Assembly: GCA_021404525.1 (NCBI GenBank)
Contig: JAAWWE010000001.1
Span: forward strand, 434,001 to 498,000
Direction of reading: 5' to 3'
Source: Rhodobiaceae bacterium
GTDB taxonomy: Bacteria; Pseudomonadota; Alphaproteobacteria; Parvibaculales; Parvibaculaceae
DNA length: 64,000 nt
Each line of letters starts with the position of its first letter. Within the stretch, counting starts at the first letter, position 1. The notes under the pieces were generated by a model. The model was not told the DNA's origin and made no database searches. It was given only the letters and a program-made list of their open reading frames with translations. Below are positions 1 through 8,231 of the stretch, piece by piece. Both the position numbers and the translations under genes were made by a program.

Positions 1-161
1 CGAGAAAACAAGTCCGTCGAGTGGCGGTTTCTAAGCCCCTAGTTCCGCTAGGGAAGGTTTTGCCCGGTATTCGCTTTTAGGTCGTCCGTTGTTGCAGACC
101 GTGCTAAATGCTGAGCCAGTTACCAAATTTATGCGACCGAGAGAAAAGTTCGAGTAGGGAC
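1..161. other. Sequence upstream of thiS, no gene recognised
   Basis: All forward frames close within the first 80 bases, and I recognise no gene end here. A perfect 6-bp stem (CCCTAG at 37-42, CTAGGG at 48-53, loop TTCCG) lies here and may be a remnant terminator or leader hairpin. I looked for a TPP (thi-box) riboswitch because a thiazole gene follows, but the conserved core segments are absent. Confidence 0.3.
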
Positions 162-362
162 ATGACCCTGACCATCAATGGAGAACGTCATACATTCGAA
201 GGCCCACTGACCGTGGCGAGCCTGCTGGTCAAACTCGGCCTCGATCCGCAGAAACTGGCGGTGGAGCATAATCTCGAAATTGTGCGACGATCCGCCTATG
301 ATGCAACGGAAGTCAAAGATGGCGACACACTGGAACTGGTTCAGTTTGTCGGTGGCGGGTAA
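162..362 (+). CDS. thiS: Sulfur carrier protein ThiS
   Basis: ThiS is the small ubiquitin-fold carrier that, as a C-terminal thiocarboxylate, delivers sulfur to the thiazole of thiamine in the cytoplasm. The 66-residue product has the beta-grasp pattern and ends in Gly-Gly-Gly, matching the Gly-Gly tail that is adenylated and thiolated. I chose the ATG at 162, just after an AGGGA ribosome site, because the product then starts with MTLTINGE as family members do; an in-frame start at 108 would add an unrelated 18-residue leader. thiG begins 11 bases after the stop, so the two are an operon. Confidence 0.93.
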   Translation: MTLTINGERHTFEGPLTVASLLVKLGLDPQKLAVEHNLEIVRRSAYDATEVKDGDTLELVQFVGGG

Positions 363-373
363 GGAGAGTTTGG

Positions 374-1180
374 ATGGCTGAGGCCGCAGTAAAAACAGAA
401 GAGACGGGCGCCCGCGACAGCTGGTCGATTGCCGGTGAAACCTATTCGTCGCGACTGATCGTCGGCACCGGCAAGTACAAAGATTTTGAAGAGACAGCAC
501 GGGCCATTGAAGCCTCCGGGGCAGAGATCGTGACCGTCGCGGTCCGTCGGGTGAATGTCACCAATCCGAATGAACCCATGCTGGTCGATTATGTCGACCC
601 AAAAAAATACACTTACCTGCCCAACACTGCCGGGTGTTTTACGGGTGACGAAGCTGTCCGCACGCTTCGTCTGGCCCGCGAGGCTGGCGGCTGGGATCTC
701 GTCAAACTGGAAGTGCTGGGTGACCGCAAGACCCTTTATCCCGACATGATTGAGACGCTGAACGCGGCGGAGCTCCTGATCAAGGAAGGCTTTAAGGTCA
801 TGGTTTATTGCTCAGACGATGTCTTGCTCGCCAAACGCCTGGAGGAGATGGGCTGCGTGGCCATCATGCCGCTTGGCGCGCCAATCGGCTCGGGGCTCGG
901 CATTCAAACGCCGATCAATATTCGTCTCATCATCGAGCAATCAAATGTGCCGGTCTTAGTGGATGCAGGCGTTGGCACAGCATCAGATGCAGCCGTTGCC
1001 ATGGAGCTTGGCTGCGACGGCGTTCTCATGAACACGGCGATTGCAGAAGCCAAAGAGCCCATCCTCATGGCCGAGGCCATGAAGAAGGCAGTTGAAGCGG
1101 GGCGTCTTGCCTATCTGGCGGGTCGCATGCCGCGCAAACGCTACGCGGACCCAAGCTCACCCGTCGCGGGGCTCATCTAG
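374..1180 (+). CDS. thiG: Thiazole synthase ThiG
   Basis: ThiG condenses deoxyxylulose 5-phosphate, dehydroglycine/iminoglycine and ThiS-thiocarboxylate to the thiazole phosphate of thiamine. The 268-residue protein is a TIM barrel of normal length. The Schiff-base lysine is Lys111 in the VKLEVLGD segment. The phosphate-binding loops [11 protein letters not shown] and [11 protein letters not shown] are both present, as is the downstream [12 protein letters not shown] segment. A strong AAGGAG site precedes the ATG. It follows thiS directly, and its stop faces the stop of the DsbA-like gene only 36 bases away, without an obvious intrinsic terminator. Confidence 0.96.
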   Translation: MAEAAVKTEETGARDSWSIAGETYSSRLIVGTGKYKDFEETARAIEASGAEIVTVAVRRVNVTNPNEPMLVDYVDPKKYTYLPNTAGCFTGDEAVRTLRLAREAGGWDLVKLEVLGDRKTLYPDMIETLNAAELLIKEGFKVMVYCSDDVLLAKRLEEMGCVAIMPLGAPIGSGLGIQTPINIRLIIEQSNVPVLVDAGVGTASDAAVAMELGCDGVLMNTAIAEAKEPILMAEAMKKAVEAGRLAYLAGRMPRKRYADPSSPVAGLI

Positions 1181-1216
1181 CGGTACACCGTCCGGAAATG
1201 CGCCAGAACAAAGACT

Positions 1217-2008
1217 TTAGCAGCTGACGCAGGCCGTCCGTTCCTGTTCAACCACTTCCAGAAGCCGTGCTTTACCGACAGCGCCGGGAACCAGCTGACT
1301 GCCGATGATGAATGCCGGCGTGCCTTCAATACCAATCTGTCGGGCGATTTGATGATTGCGGTCAATCGCTTCCTGAATGCCAGGGTCTTTCATGTCTTGT
1401 TTCAGTCGATCCACATCAAGCCCCGCATCGTCTGCAATGCGCATGATGCGATCTTCAGTCAGATCACCACTGGTGGCCATAAGGGCTAGATGCAGCTCCA
1501 TATATTTGTTTTGGGAGATAGCTGCCATCGCGGCACGTGCGGCGACTTCTGACTGCTCAGAGAGGATGGGGAACTCTTTGTAGACAAGGCGAACATTGCC
1601 ATCTTCTTCGACAGCAGCGATCACATCTTTGACGGCGCGTTTGCAATACCCGCACTTATAGTCAAAGAACTCGACTATCGTGACGTCGCCATCTGGATTG
1701 CCGTAGACGTAGGAATAATCGTCGTTAAAAAGCCCGTCACTATTGTCCGCGATTGCGGCTTCCGCTGCCTCTTTCTCTGCCGCGGCCTGTTGTGCCTCAA
1801 GCTTATCAAACACCTCAATCATCACCTGAGGGTTCTCAAGAAGATATTCACGAACAATCTGCCCGATCGCCTCCGTCTGATCTGCGTTGAACTCTGATTG
1901 CGCGCTTTCCGCCATGGCTGACATACTGCCAAAAGCCAGCGCGGCAGCGACGGTCGCGGTGCCCATCAGTCTGGTAATCATCCGAGGCAAACGAGGCCCG
2001 TACTTCAT
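1217..2008 (-). CDS. DsbA/ScsC-family periplasmic thiol-disulfide oxidoreductase
   Basis: A 263-residue secreted thioredoxin-fold protein. Residues 1-32 form a signal peptide ending Ala-Met-Ala. A helical, Ala/Glu-rich N-terminal region (about 40-95), like the N-terminal domain of ScsC/Com1-type proteins, may mediate oligomerisation. The catalytic Cys-Gly-Tyr-Cys is at 119-122 and the cis-proline loop is Gly-Thr-Pro in IEGTPAF. The product ends in an extra Cys-x-x-Cys-like tail (CVSC), which is unusual. The ATG at 2008 follows AAGGAAG and lies one base after the stop of the upstream M48 protease gene, so the two are probably co-translated. Such a pair fits envelope protein quality control (disulfide formation or isomerisation). 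Whether it oxidises or isomerises cannot be told. Confidence 0.88.
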   Translation of the reverse strand: MKYGPRLPRMITRLMGTATVAAALAFGSMSAMAESAQSEFNADQTEAIGQIVREYLLENPQVMIEVFDKLEAQQAAAEKEAAEAAIADNSDGLFNDDYSYVYGNPDGDVTIVEFFDYKCGYCKRAVKDVIAAVEEDGNVRLVYKEFPILSEQSEVAARAAMAAISQNKYMELHLALMATSGDLTEDRIMRIADDAGLDVDRLKQDMKDPGIQEAIDRNHQIARQIGIEGTPAFIIGSQLVPGAVGKARLLEVVEQERTACVSC

Positions 2009-2009
2009 C

Positions 2010-3362
2010 TCAACTTCCTTGTGGTTTTTCTTGCAAAATATCTTCAGCCCGTAGCCACCCCGGGGTGCCTTCTTGCATCTCAACCTGTGCACGGGCGGCA
2101 TGCTGCTTTGCTCTTGGTAACTGTCCAAGAACATAGAAGCGCTCCGCAGTCGACAGCTCGGCATTGCCATAATCACCAAGGCGGGCATAGGCAATGGCGG
2201 CTTGTTGGTAGGCGCGCGAATTCTCTTGGTCTGTCCGGTGCGCGATTTCGATATGCTGAAGCCCTTCGATGGTTTCCTCGCGCCGCTCAAGCCCGATCAA
2301 AGATTGTGCAAGCCCCACATGCAGCAAAGGGGAGCCGGGCGCAAGCTCAACAGCGCGCCGATAGGGGGCAACCGATTGTTCCACTTTGCCACTTTCAAAC
2401 AGGACCTGCCCCTTCAACTCCCAGACAAAGGGATTGTTGGGCATAGCGACGAGCAGTGGTTCGATTTCACCCATGGCTCGGGCAACATCACCCAGCTTGT
2501 GAAAGGCGACTGCGCGCGCATACCGTGCTGGAATACTCGTGTCGGATGCAGGATACCGCCGGAATGTTACGGCAGGCCGGTCGAGAAAGCCGTGCAGCTT
2601 TGCTTTGATCATTTCAAAGGCCGCAACCCACTCTGGCGGGTCTTTGACGTCAACAAATGGCGAACTAAGAACGCGGTCCTCCAGAGCGCTAAGCCGCTGG
2701 GTGGAAAGAGGGTGTGATCGCAAATAGGGATCTTGTTGGCGCTCGCTGAGCACTTCCTGACCACGGAACAGATAGAACGTGTCCATCATTCCCCGACCCG
2801 ACCAACCAACCTGATCAAGATAGGTGATTGCCGCTTGGTCTGCGGACGCCTCCTGAATACGGCTGTAGGAAAGAAAATCTCTCTGCGCAAGAGTTTGGCC
2901 GCCGGTAATCAGGGCAAAACCTGCGTCCCCTGCGCCGGCAACGATGGCACCGATACCAAGCAGTGTGGAAACGATTATCGGCACGGCAGCCGACTTGAGT
3001 GCTTGCTGGGTTCGTGACAGATGGCCGCCTGCCATGTGGCCTGTTTCGTGGGCAATAACGCCAATCAGCATGTTCGGCCGATCCGATTGCTGGATAAGGC
3101 CGGTATGTAGGAACATGCGTTGACCACCTGCGACGAAGGCGTTGAGCGAACTGTCATTGACCAAATGTATTTTGACTGCTTTTGGATCAAGACCGGCCGC
3201 ACGGAAGATGGGATCTGAGAAAGCCCGCATAAGATATTCGGTTTCTGCATCCCGAATAAGTCCCGCGGCGTGTGCCGAAGAGGAAAAGGCCATCATCACA
3301 GCCATGGTCACGGCTACGATGGGAGACAACATGCGAAGTGGGCGGGCAATCAAAGCAGACAT
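2010..3362 (-). CDS. M48 family metalloprotease with TPR repeats (BepA-like)
   Basis: A 450-residue secreted zinc protease related to BepA/YfgC, which degrades or matures stalled outer-membrane proteins. An N-terminal signal peptide (1-33, ending AHA) is followed by the M48 domain with the zinc motif HETGH at 105-109 and the Glu in EASADQAA further on. Residues from about 260 to the end are helical and TPR-like. I chose the ATG at 3362, preceded by GGAAG, over a TTG 12 bases upstream. The stop codon is one base from the start of the DsbA/ScsC-like gene, so the two form a tight operon. Confidence 0.9.
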   Translation of the reverse strand: MSALIARPLRMLSPIVAVTMAVMMAFSSSAHAAGLIRDAETEYLMRAFSDPIFRAAGLDPKAVKIHLVNDSSLNAFVAGGQRMFLHTGLIQQSDRPNMLIGVIAHETGHMAGGHLSRTQQALKSAAVPIIVSTLLGIGAIVAGAGDAGFALITGGQTLAQRDFLSYSRIQEASADQAAITYLDQVGWSGRGMMDTFYLFRGQEVLSERQQDPYLRSHPLSTQRLSALEDRVLSSPFVDVKDPPEWVAAFEMIKAKLHGFLDRPAVTFRRYPASDTSIPARYARAVAFHKLGDVARAMGEIEPLLVAMPNNPFVWELKGQVLFESGKVEQSVAPYRRAVELAPGSPLLHVGLAQSLIGLERREETIEGLQHIEIAHRTDQENSRAYQQAAIAYARLGDYGNAELSTAERFYVLGQLPRAKQHAARAQVEMQEGTPGWLRAEDILQEKPQGS

Positions 3363-3738
3363 TGTAACTTCCAATTCCAGATCCGTCCGGCAGCTTGTCA
3401 GCTTCCCGGAGAATCATCCCATATGTTGGCCGCTAAGCAGTCGCGAGCTGCGCGGCAGTTTCAGGCACCCCACAGCTGGGACCGTAGGAGAGCAGGTGCA
3501 CAGGGTCAATCATAGACCAGCATAATCGCGTACATGTGACCCAAACAGATTAGTGGGCATCCCAAAGTATAGATGTGACGGAGGAGCGTGCTTTTGTAGC
3601 CCGTCTTGGTTAATCTGCCGTCACAACTGGTACCAGCTATCTTTGCGCACTGTGTTTCGAGGGCCGTTTCTTGAAGAGAGAGGGGCTGAGGTGCTAGACC
3701 GGAAGTCCGCAGGCAGTCAGCTTGTCCAAGAATCCAAC
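3363..3738. other. Divergent intergenic region, no gene seen
   Basis: This spacer between the M48 gene and the gamma-glutamyltransferase-like gene must hold both promoters. The frame of the downstream gene stays open back to a GTG at 3553, but that extension would place about 60 polar, Cys-containing residues before a lipoprotein signal sequence, so I treat it as non-coding. I see no clear repeat or RNA structure. Confidence 0.4.
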
Positions 3739-5259
3739 ATGCGACCTAGGGAAAATCAAGATCCAATGAGGCCAAATTTTGACCGCGGCGGCGACGCCCG
3801 CCGGAAATCAACGCTTTCCATACTCAAAGTCGCAACTGTCGTGGGCCTGGCTGTTGGCCTGGCCTCCTGCGGGAGCCTTTTCGGGGATGATGAACCGGAT
3901 ACGAGCGCTCCGCTCGGCAGCGTAACAACTGCGGATCGCAACAACCGAGGACTCACAGGCGTTGGGCGAATATCGGCTGAGGATAACACCGCAGGTGAAA
4001 TTGGTGGATTTGCCGTTGCTGACGAGCCCCAGGCAGCACTGATCGCGCGCGACGTGCTGGAAAAAGGCGGTACTGTAGTAGATGCAGCGGTGTCGTTGTA
4101 TTTCACATTGGCAGTAACGCAGCCGCAGGCGGCAAGCCTTGGCGGTGGCGGCATCTGCCTCATACATGACCGGTCTGAACGCAAGACAGAGAGCATAGAG
4201 TTTTTGCCACGCCGTGCGACCGCAGGCGGTGCAGTCGCGATCCCTGGGAATGTCCGCGGTTTCGCACTCATGCATGCGCGTTACGGCCAAACCTCCTGGT
4301 CCAGTCTTTTGGCACCAGCAGAGCGCCTTGCAGCGACGGGCACCCCCGTCTCGCGCGCAATGGCCCGTTCCATTCAGCGCAACGCCGGCACCATCCGGGG
4401 CGATCAAGCGCTTGCACGCGGATTACTCTCACCGACTGGATTGCCTTTGAAAGAGCTTGAAGAGGCAAACCAGATTGAGCTCGCCTCTACCATGGGCCTT
4501 GTGCGCTCCCGCGGCGTAGCGGCCCTCTATTTGGGTGACGCGGCGGCAACATTCTCAAGTGCAATTAGAGAAGCCGGAGGCAATGTCTCTGCGGACGATC
4601 TGCGAAACTATCGTCCGAGCGTGAATGAGGCGGGGCGTATCTCAGCGGGCACCACGACTCTGCGAATACCCTCATCCAACGTGGGTGCGGGTGCCTTCGC
4701 GGAAAATCTCTGGGGGGGGCTTCAGAGCATTGCGCCGAGTGACGGTGCCGGCGCAGCACGAGCGGCAAATGCCGTAGCGCTAAAGCTGGGCGCACAAGGA
4801 ATACTGCCCGATGACCTCGGCTCAACAGGTTTCGCGGTGTCCGGGGCGAATGGAGATGCGGTTGCTTGTGCTGTGACAAGCAACGGTGCGTTTGGCACCG
4901 GGCGCACCGCAAGCGGCACAGGCGTTGTGCTCGCCCGCTCACCTGATGAGCCCGCCAGTGGCCTTGCTCCAGCATTTTTGGCGCCGCTGATCGCGATCGC
5001 GCCGGATCAAAGGACAGTCGTCTTTGTTGGCACGTCTGGAGGTGGGCCCGCTGCTGTCGCGGGCGTGCAGCAGGTCGCCCGTCAACAGCTGGCTGGCAGT
5101 GGCGGTGGGCTCAATGACGCCATCAGAGCCGCGACGCCTGGACCTGCGCCCCTGGTCAACGCGATTAGCTGTCCATTGGGTGCAGCCGGTACAACCATCT
5201 GTGAAGTAGGTATTGATCCCGATGGAGCGGGCCTTGGCGCCGAAGCTATTGGTGGATAA
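3739..5259 (+). CDS. Gamma-glutamyltransferase-like lipoprotein
   Basis: A 506-residue exported protein. From the ATG at 3739 the N-terminus is basic, then hydrophobic, then has a lipobox Leu-Ala-Ser-Cys, so it is a predicted lipoprotein; the ATG at 3766 is an equally possible start. The body resembles the Ntn-hydrolase gamma-glutamyltransferase family: the KGGTVVDAAVS and AASLGGGGICLIHD segments match the large-subunit start, and GTSGGGPAAVAG matches the conserved GSPGG loop. In active enzymes the autocleavage site is Thr-Thr-His; here the aligned segment reads Ser-Thr-Gly-Phe (in GSTGFAVSG), so the nucleophile appears to be Ser and the following His is missing. It may be a divergent or inactive member. 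A sugar or peptide substrate cannot be inferred. Confidence 0.75.
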   Translation: MRPRENQDPMRPNFDRGGDARRKSTLSILKVATVVGLAVGLASCGSLFGDDEPDTSAPLGSVTTADRNNRGLTGVGRISAEDNTAGEIGGFAVADEPQAALIARDVLEKGGTVVDAAVSLYFTLAVTQPQAASLGGGGICLIHDRSERKTESIEFLPRRATAGGAVAIPGNVRGFALMHARYGQTSWSSLLAPAERLAATGTPVSRAMARSIQRNAGTIRGDQALARGLLSPTGLPLKELEEANQIELASTMGLVRSRGVAALYLGDAAATFSSAIREAGGNVSADDLRNYRPSVNEAGRISAGTTTLRIPSSNVGAGAFAENLWGGLQSIAPSDGAGAARAANAVALKLGAQGILPDDLGSTGFAVSGANGDAVACAVTSNGAFGTGRTASGTGVVLARSPDEPASGLAPAFLAPLIAIAPDQRTVVFVGTSGGGPAAVAGVQQVARQQLAGSGGGLNDAIRAATPGPAPLVNAISCPLGAAGTTICEVGIDPDGAGLGAEAIGG

Positions 5260-5285
5260 AAGGTCAATCTTGCCAGCGGCAATCC

Positions 5286-6455
5286 ATGTGCGCTGATCAA
5301 ACCAAACCGTCTGCCCGCAGTGATGTCGACCCATTCGTCGTCATGGATGTGATGCGTGAAGCGAACCTGCTGGAGGCTACCGGTCGTTCGATCATGCATC
5401 TGGAGGTTGGGCAGCCGGGAGCGTCAACGCCAGAACCTGTTCGTGCCATTGCGAACACTACCCTGACTGCAGGCCCGCTTGCCTATACCGATGCCCTGGG
5501 CCTGCCGTCGCTGCGTGCCCGTATCGCTAAGTATTACGATGAGCATCATTCTGTGGAGGTGGATCCGGAACGGGTGGTCGTGACCGCCGGGTCCTCAGCC
5601 GCGTTCATCCTCACCTTCCTGTCCTGCTTTGAAGCTGGGGACCAAGTGGGCGTGCCAGAACCTGGATATCCTGCCTATCGAAATACACTTAGGGCACTGG
5701 GATGTGAGCCCGTCGCTATTCCAGTTGGTCCCGAAACCGACTGGGCATTGACGCCGCACCTGATTGAAAAGGCGGAAGATCAGCATGGACGGTTAAAGGG
5801 CGTGCTGGTTGCCAGCCCTTCCAATCCCACCGGGGCAATGCTCTCCAGAGAACAGATGTCTGCTCTCGTCAAACATAGCGAGGCGGGAAACCGTTGGTTC
5901 CTTTCAGATGAGATCTATCACCGCATCACCTATGGTAAGCAGGACGTCTCGGCTCTTGAAGCGGGTGACGACCCGATCGTGATCAACAGCTTCTCCAAAT
6001 ATTATTGCATGACAGGTTGGCGGCTAGGCTGGGCCATTGTGCCTGAGCGATTGGTTCGACCGATTGAACGTTTGGCGCAGAACCTGTTCATCTCTCCTCC
6101 AACGCTGTCCCAGATCGCCGCTGAGCAGGTGTTTGATGAGACTACCTGTCTAGATGCAAATGTCGCTGTTTATGCTCAGAACCGCCAATTGCTAATGGAA
6201 GAACTGCCCAAGGCTGGGATTACATCCTTCGCGCCGGCGGACGGCGCATTTTATCTCTATGCGGACGTTGCCCACCTGACCAAAGATAGCGCGGCCTTTT
6301 GCACTGCGATGCTAGAGGAAGCGGGGGTAGCCGCCACCCCCGGTGCGGACTTTGATCCGGCCCATGGACATCAATATGTGCGTTTTTCCTTCGCTGGAAA
6401 GACTGCAGATATGGTTGAAGCTATGCACCGCCTTAAGGCATGGCTGGGCGCATAG
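5286..6455 (+). CDS. PLP-dependent class I aminotransferase
   Basis: A 389-residue fold-type I aminotransferase, cytoplasmic. Visible PLP residues are Asn180 in SNPTG, Asp208 and Tyr211 in SDEIYH, the Schiff-base Lys238 in SFSKYY, and Arg246 in TGWRLGW. An N-terminal DPFVVMDVM stretch is typical of the alphaproteobacterial aspartate-aminotransferase-like subgroup. The exact amino acid substrate cannot be read from the sequence. The ATG at 5286 has no strong ribosome site; it lies 26 bases after the lipoprotein gene, so the two may share a transcript. Confidence 0.9.
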   Translation: MCADQTKPSARSDVDPFVVMDVMREANLLEATGRSIMHLEVGQPGASTPEPVRAIANTTLTAGPLAYTDALGLPSLRARIAKYYDEHHSVEVDPERVVVTAGSSAAFILTFLSCFEAGDQVGVPEPGYPAYRNTLRALGCEPVAIPVGPETDWALTPHLIEKAEDQHGRLKGVLVASPSNPTGAMLSREQMSALVKHSEAGNRWFLSDEIYHRITYGKQDVSALEAGDDPIVINSFSKYYCMTGWRLGWAIVPERLVRPIERLAQNLFISPPTLSQIAAEQVFDETTCLDANVAVYAQNRQLLMEELPKAGITSFAPADGAFYLYADVAHLTKDSAAFCTAMLEEAGVAATPGADFDPAHGHQYVRFSFAGKTADMVEAMHRLKAWLGA

Positions 6456-6657
6456 AGGTTCGCAACGGGCCTTGCTGGTCATGGGTCGGTCAGGGCATAT
6501 CACGCTAACAGCCCCACATCATCGCAGATTTACCTCAGTCATTTTTGAATGATCATTTTGCGATGTATCGGCTGGCAAAAGCAAAATTGGTGTGATTATT
6601 GGTTGCTCGAGGCGGGGGTTGTCCCCGACGATGGACTTAAGTGGAGGCAATCCAGTC

Positions 6658-8148
6658 ATGTACCGATTACTTTTCCTGGTCAGTCTTTTGGTCTCGCCAG
6701 CTGTATGGGCTTCTGAGGAGGAAGCGGAAATTGGCGCTCCGCCCGTGGCGTCTCTGCCAAACGTCGTTGTGATCGTGGCAGACGATCTCGGGTGGAAGGA
6801 CCTTGGCTACCAGGGAAGCGAGATCCGCACACCGAGGATGGATGCTTTGGCAAACGCTGGGCTGACGCTTGACCGTTTCTATGCACAGCCCATGTGCAGC
6901 CCGACCCGAGCCTCATTGCTTACGGGCAACTCGACAGCCCGACTTGGCATTACACGGGCATTGTCGAAATTGGTGCCGACGGGGCTGCCCTTGGACCAGA
7001 CAATCCTGCCGCAATATCTCAAAGAGATGGGGTATCAGACAGCGTTGGTAGGTAAGTGGCATTTAGGGTTTCGTCAGCGCGACTACCTTCCAACCTCCCG
7101 TGGTTTTGATTCATTTTATGGACATTTGACGGGGGGTATTGGGTATTGGGATCACGTTCATGGCGGCGGGTATGATTGGAACCGCAACGATGAGGTGTTG
7201 CGCGAAGAGGGCTATGCCACGCACCTGATGGCCAATGAAGCCGTCCGTGTGATCGAGGGCCGCAATCCGAATGAACCTCTCTTTTTATATGCAGCCTTTA
7301 GTGCGCCGCACCTGCCCAATGAAGCACCCGAAGAGACAATTGCAAGCTATGCCGACATTGAAAACCCGCATCGCCGCGTTCATGCAGCTATGGTGACGGA
7401 ACTGGATACAGGCATCGGCCAGATTGTTGATGCGTTGGAGGAGCAGGGGATGCTCGACAACACACTGATCTGGTTCATGAGCGACAATGGCGGGCTTAAC
7501 ACAACAGCGGCGCCACCCTCCGTACTAAATGTTTTTTCAACTCTTGATAGCTGGTTTGGCGATGCAGAGCTTCCGGTCACGATGTTGGAATTTGTAAGGG
7601 TCAACTTTCTTCAGGGCGGTAGTGACAACCAGCCTCTGCGCAGCGGAAAGGGAACGCTCTATGAGGGCGGTGTTCGTGTTCCTTCCTTCCTCTATTGGCG
7701 CGGCGAACTTCAACCCCGTCAGGTCGGCGGCATGGTTACAGTGCAGGACGTCCTTCCATCAATCCTGTCTATGTTGCAGAGCACGCCCCCCAACAGCGAG
7801 TTTGATGGCATTGATCGGTGGCCGTTGTTGAAAGACGGGCGGTCTGGAGAGGTGCGGGACTATTTGGCGGTAGCTCTGGATGGCGAGGCCTTGTTCCAAT
7901 ATCCCTGGAAGCTCATCCAGTTTAGCTCGGGCGATGTCGAGCTCTACAATGTGGAAGCAGACCCATCGGAAGAAAACAATCTCTCAGAAATGCCGGAGCA
8001 TGCCGCGAAGCGCGACGAGATGATTGCCGCGCTGGATGCAAAGCCACGCGGTGAACCCGTTGGCGTACCCCTCTGGCAGGTTTTCTGGGACCCGGATTTC
8101 TTTGGCGGTGAGGAAGACCGCGTCCCTTGGATGGAAGTCGTCCAGTAG
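6658..8148 (+). CDS. Secreted type I sulfatase
   Basis: A 496-residue alkaline-phosphatase-superfamily sulfatase that hydrolyses sulfate esters. The ATG at 6658 follows a GGAGG site and gives a clean signal peptide (about 1-18, ending VWA); an upstream in-frame start at 6592 would bury it. The metal residues Asp42-Asp43 lie in VADDLGW, and the formylglycine motif Cys80-Ser-Pro-Thr-Arg (CSPTRASLLTG) is intact, so it needs a formylglycine-generating enzyme, which is not in this window. The GKWHLG segment is also conserved. The substrate may be a sulfated glycan or steroid; this is inference. It converges with rne across a hairpin terminator. Confidence 0.92.
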   Translation: MYRLLFLVSLLVSPAVWASEEEAEIGAPPVASLPNVVVIVADDLGWKDLGYQGSEIRTPRMDALANAGLTLDRFYAQPMCSPTRASLLTGNSTARLGITRALSKLVPTGLPLDQTILPQYLKEMGYQTALVGKWHLGFRQRDYLPTSRGFDSFYGHLTGGIGYWDHVHGGGYDWNRNDEVLREEGYATHLMANEAVRVIEGRNPNEPLFLYAAFSAPHLPNEAPEETIASYADIENPHRRVHAAMVTELDTGIGQIVDALEEQGMLDNTLIWFMSDNGGLNTTAAPPSVLNVFSTLDSWFGDAELPVTMLEFVRVNFLQGGSDNQPLRSGKGTLYEGGVRVPSFLYWRGELQPRQVGGMVTVQDVLPSILSMLQSTPPNSEFDGIDRWPLLKDGRSGEVRDYLAVALDGEALFQYPWKLIQFSSGDVELYNVEADPSEENNLSEMPEHAAKRDEMIAALDAKPRGEPVGVPLWQVFWDPDFFGGEEDRVPWMEVVQ

Positions 8149-8169
8149 AACTATTGAGCGAATGGAAAA

Positions 8170-8196
8170 GGGCGCGATGGAAAAACCGTCGCGCCC
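8170..8196 (-). terminator. Intrinsic terminator at the end of rne
   Basis: The arms GGGCGCGA (8170-8177) and TCGCGCCC (8189-8196) form a perfect 8-bp stem. On the minus strand the stem is followed by TTTTCC, so it suits rne, whose stop is 36 bases away. On the plus strand the T tract is weak, but the stem may also stop sulfatase transcripts. Confidence 0.8.
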
Positions 8197-8231
8197 TTGG
8201 TCGTATAAGTTAGAATTTTCGCAGACCGGAT

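Noticed and set aside
1..161. Possible TPP riboswitch before thiS
   Set aside because: The conserved thi-box segments are not present; only a short unrelated hairpin is seen.
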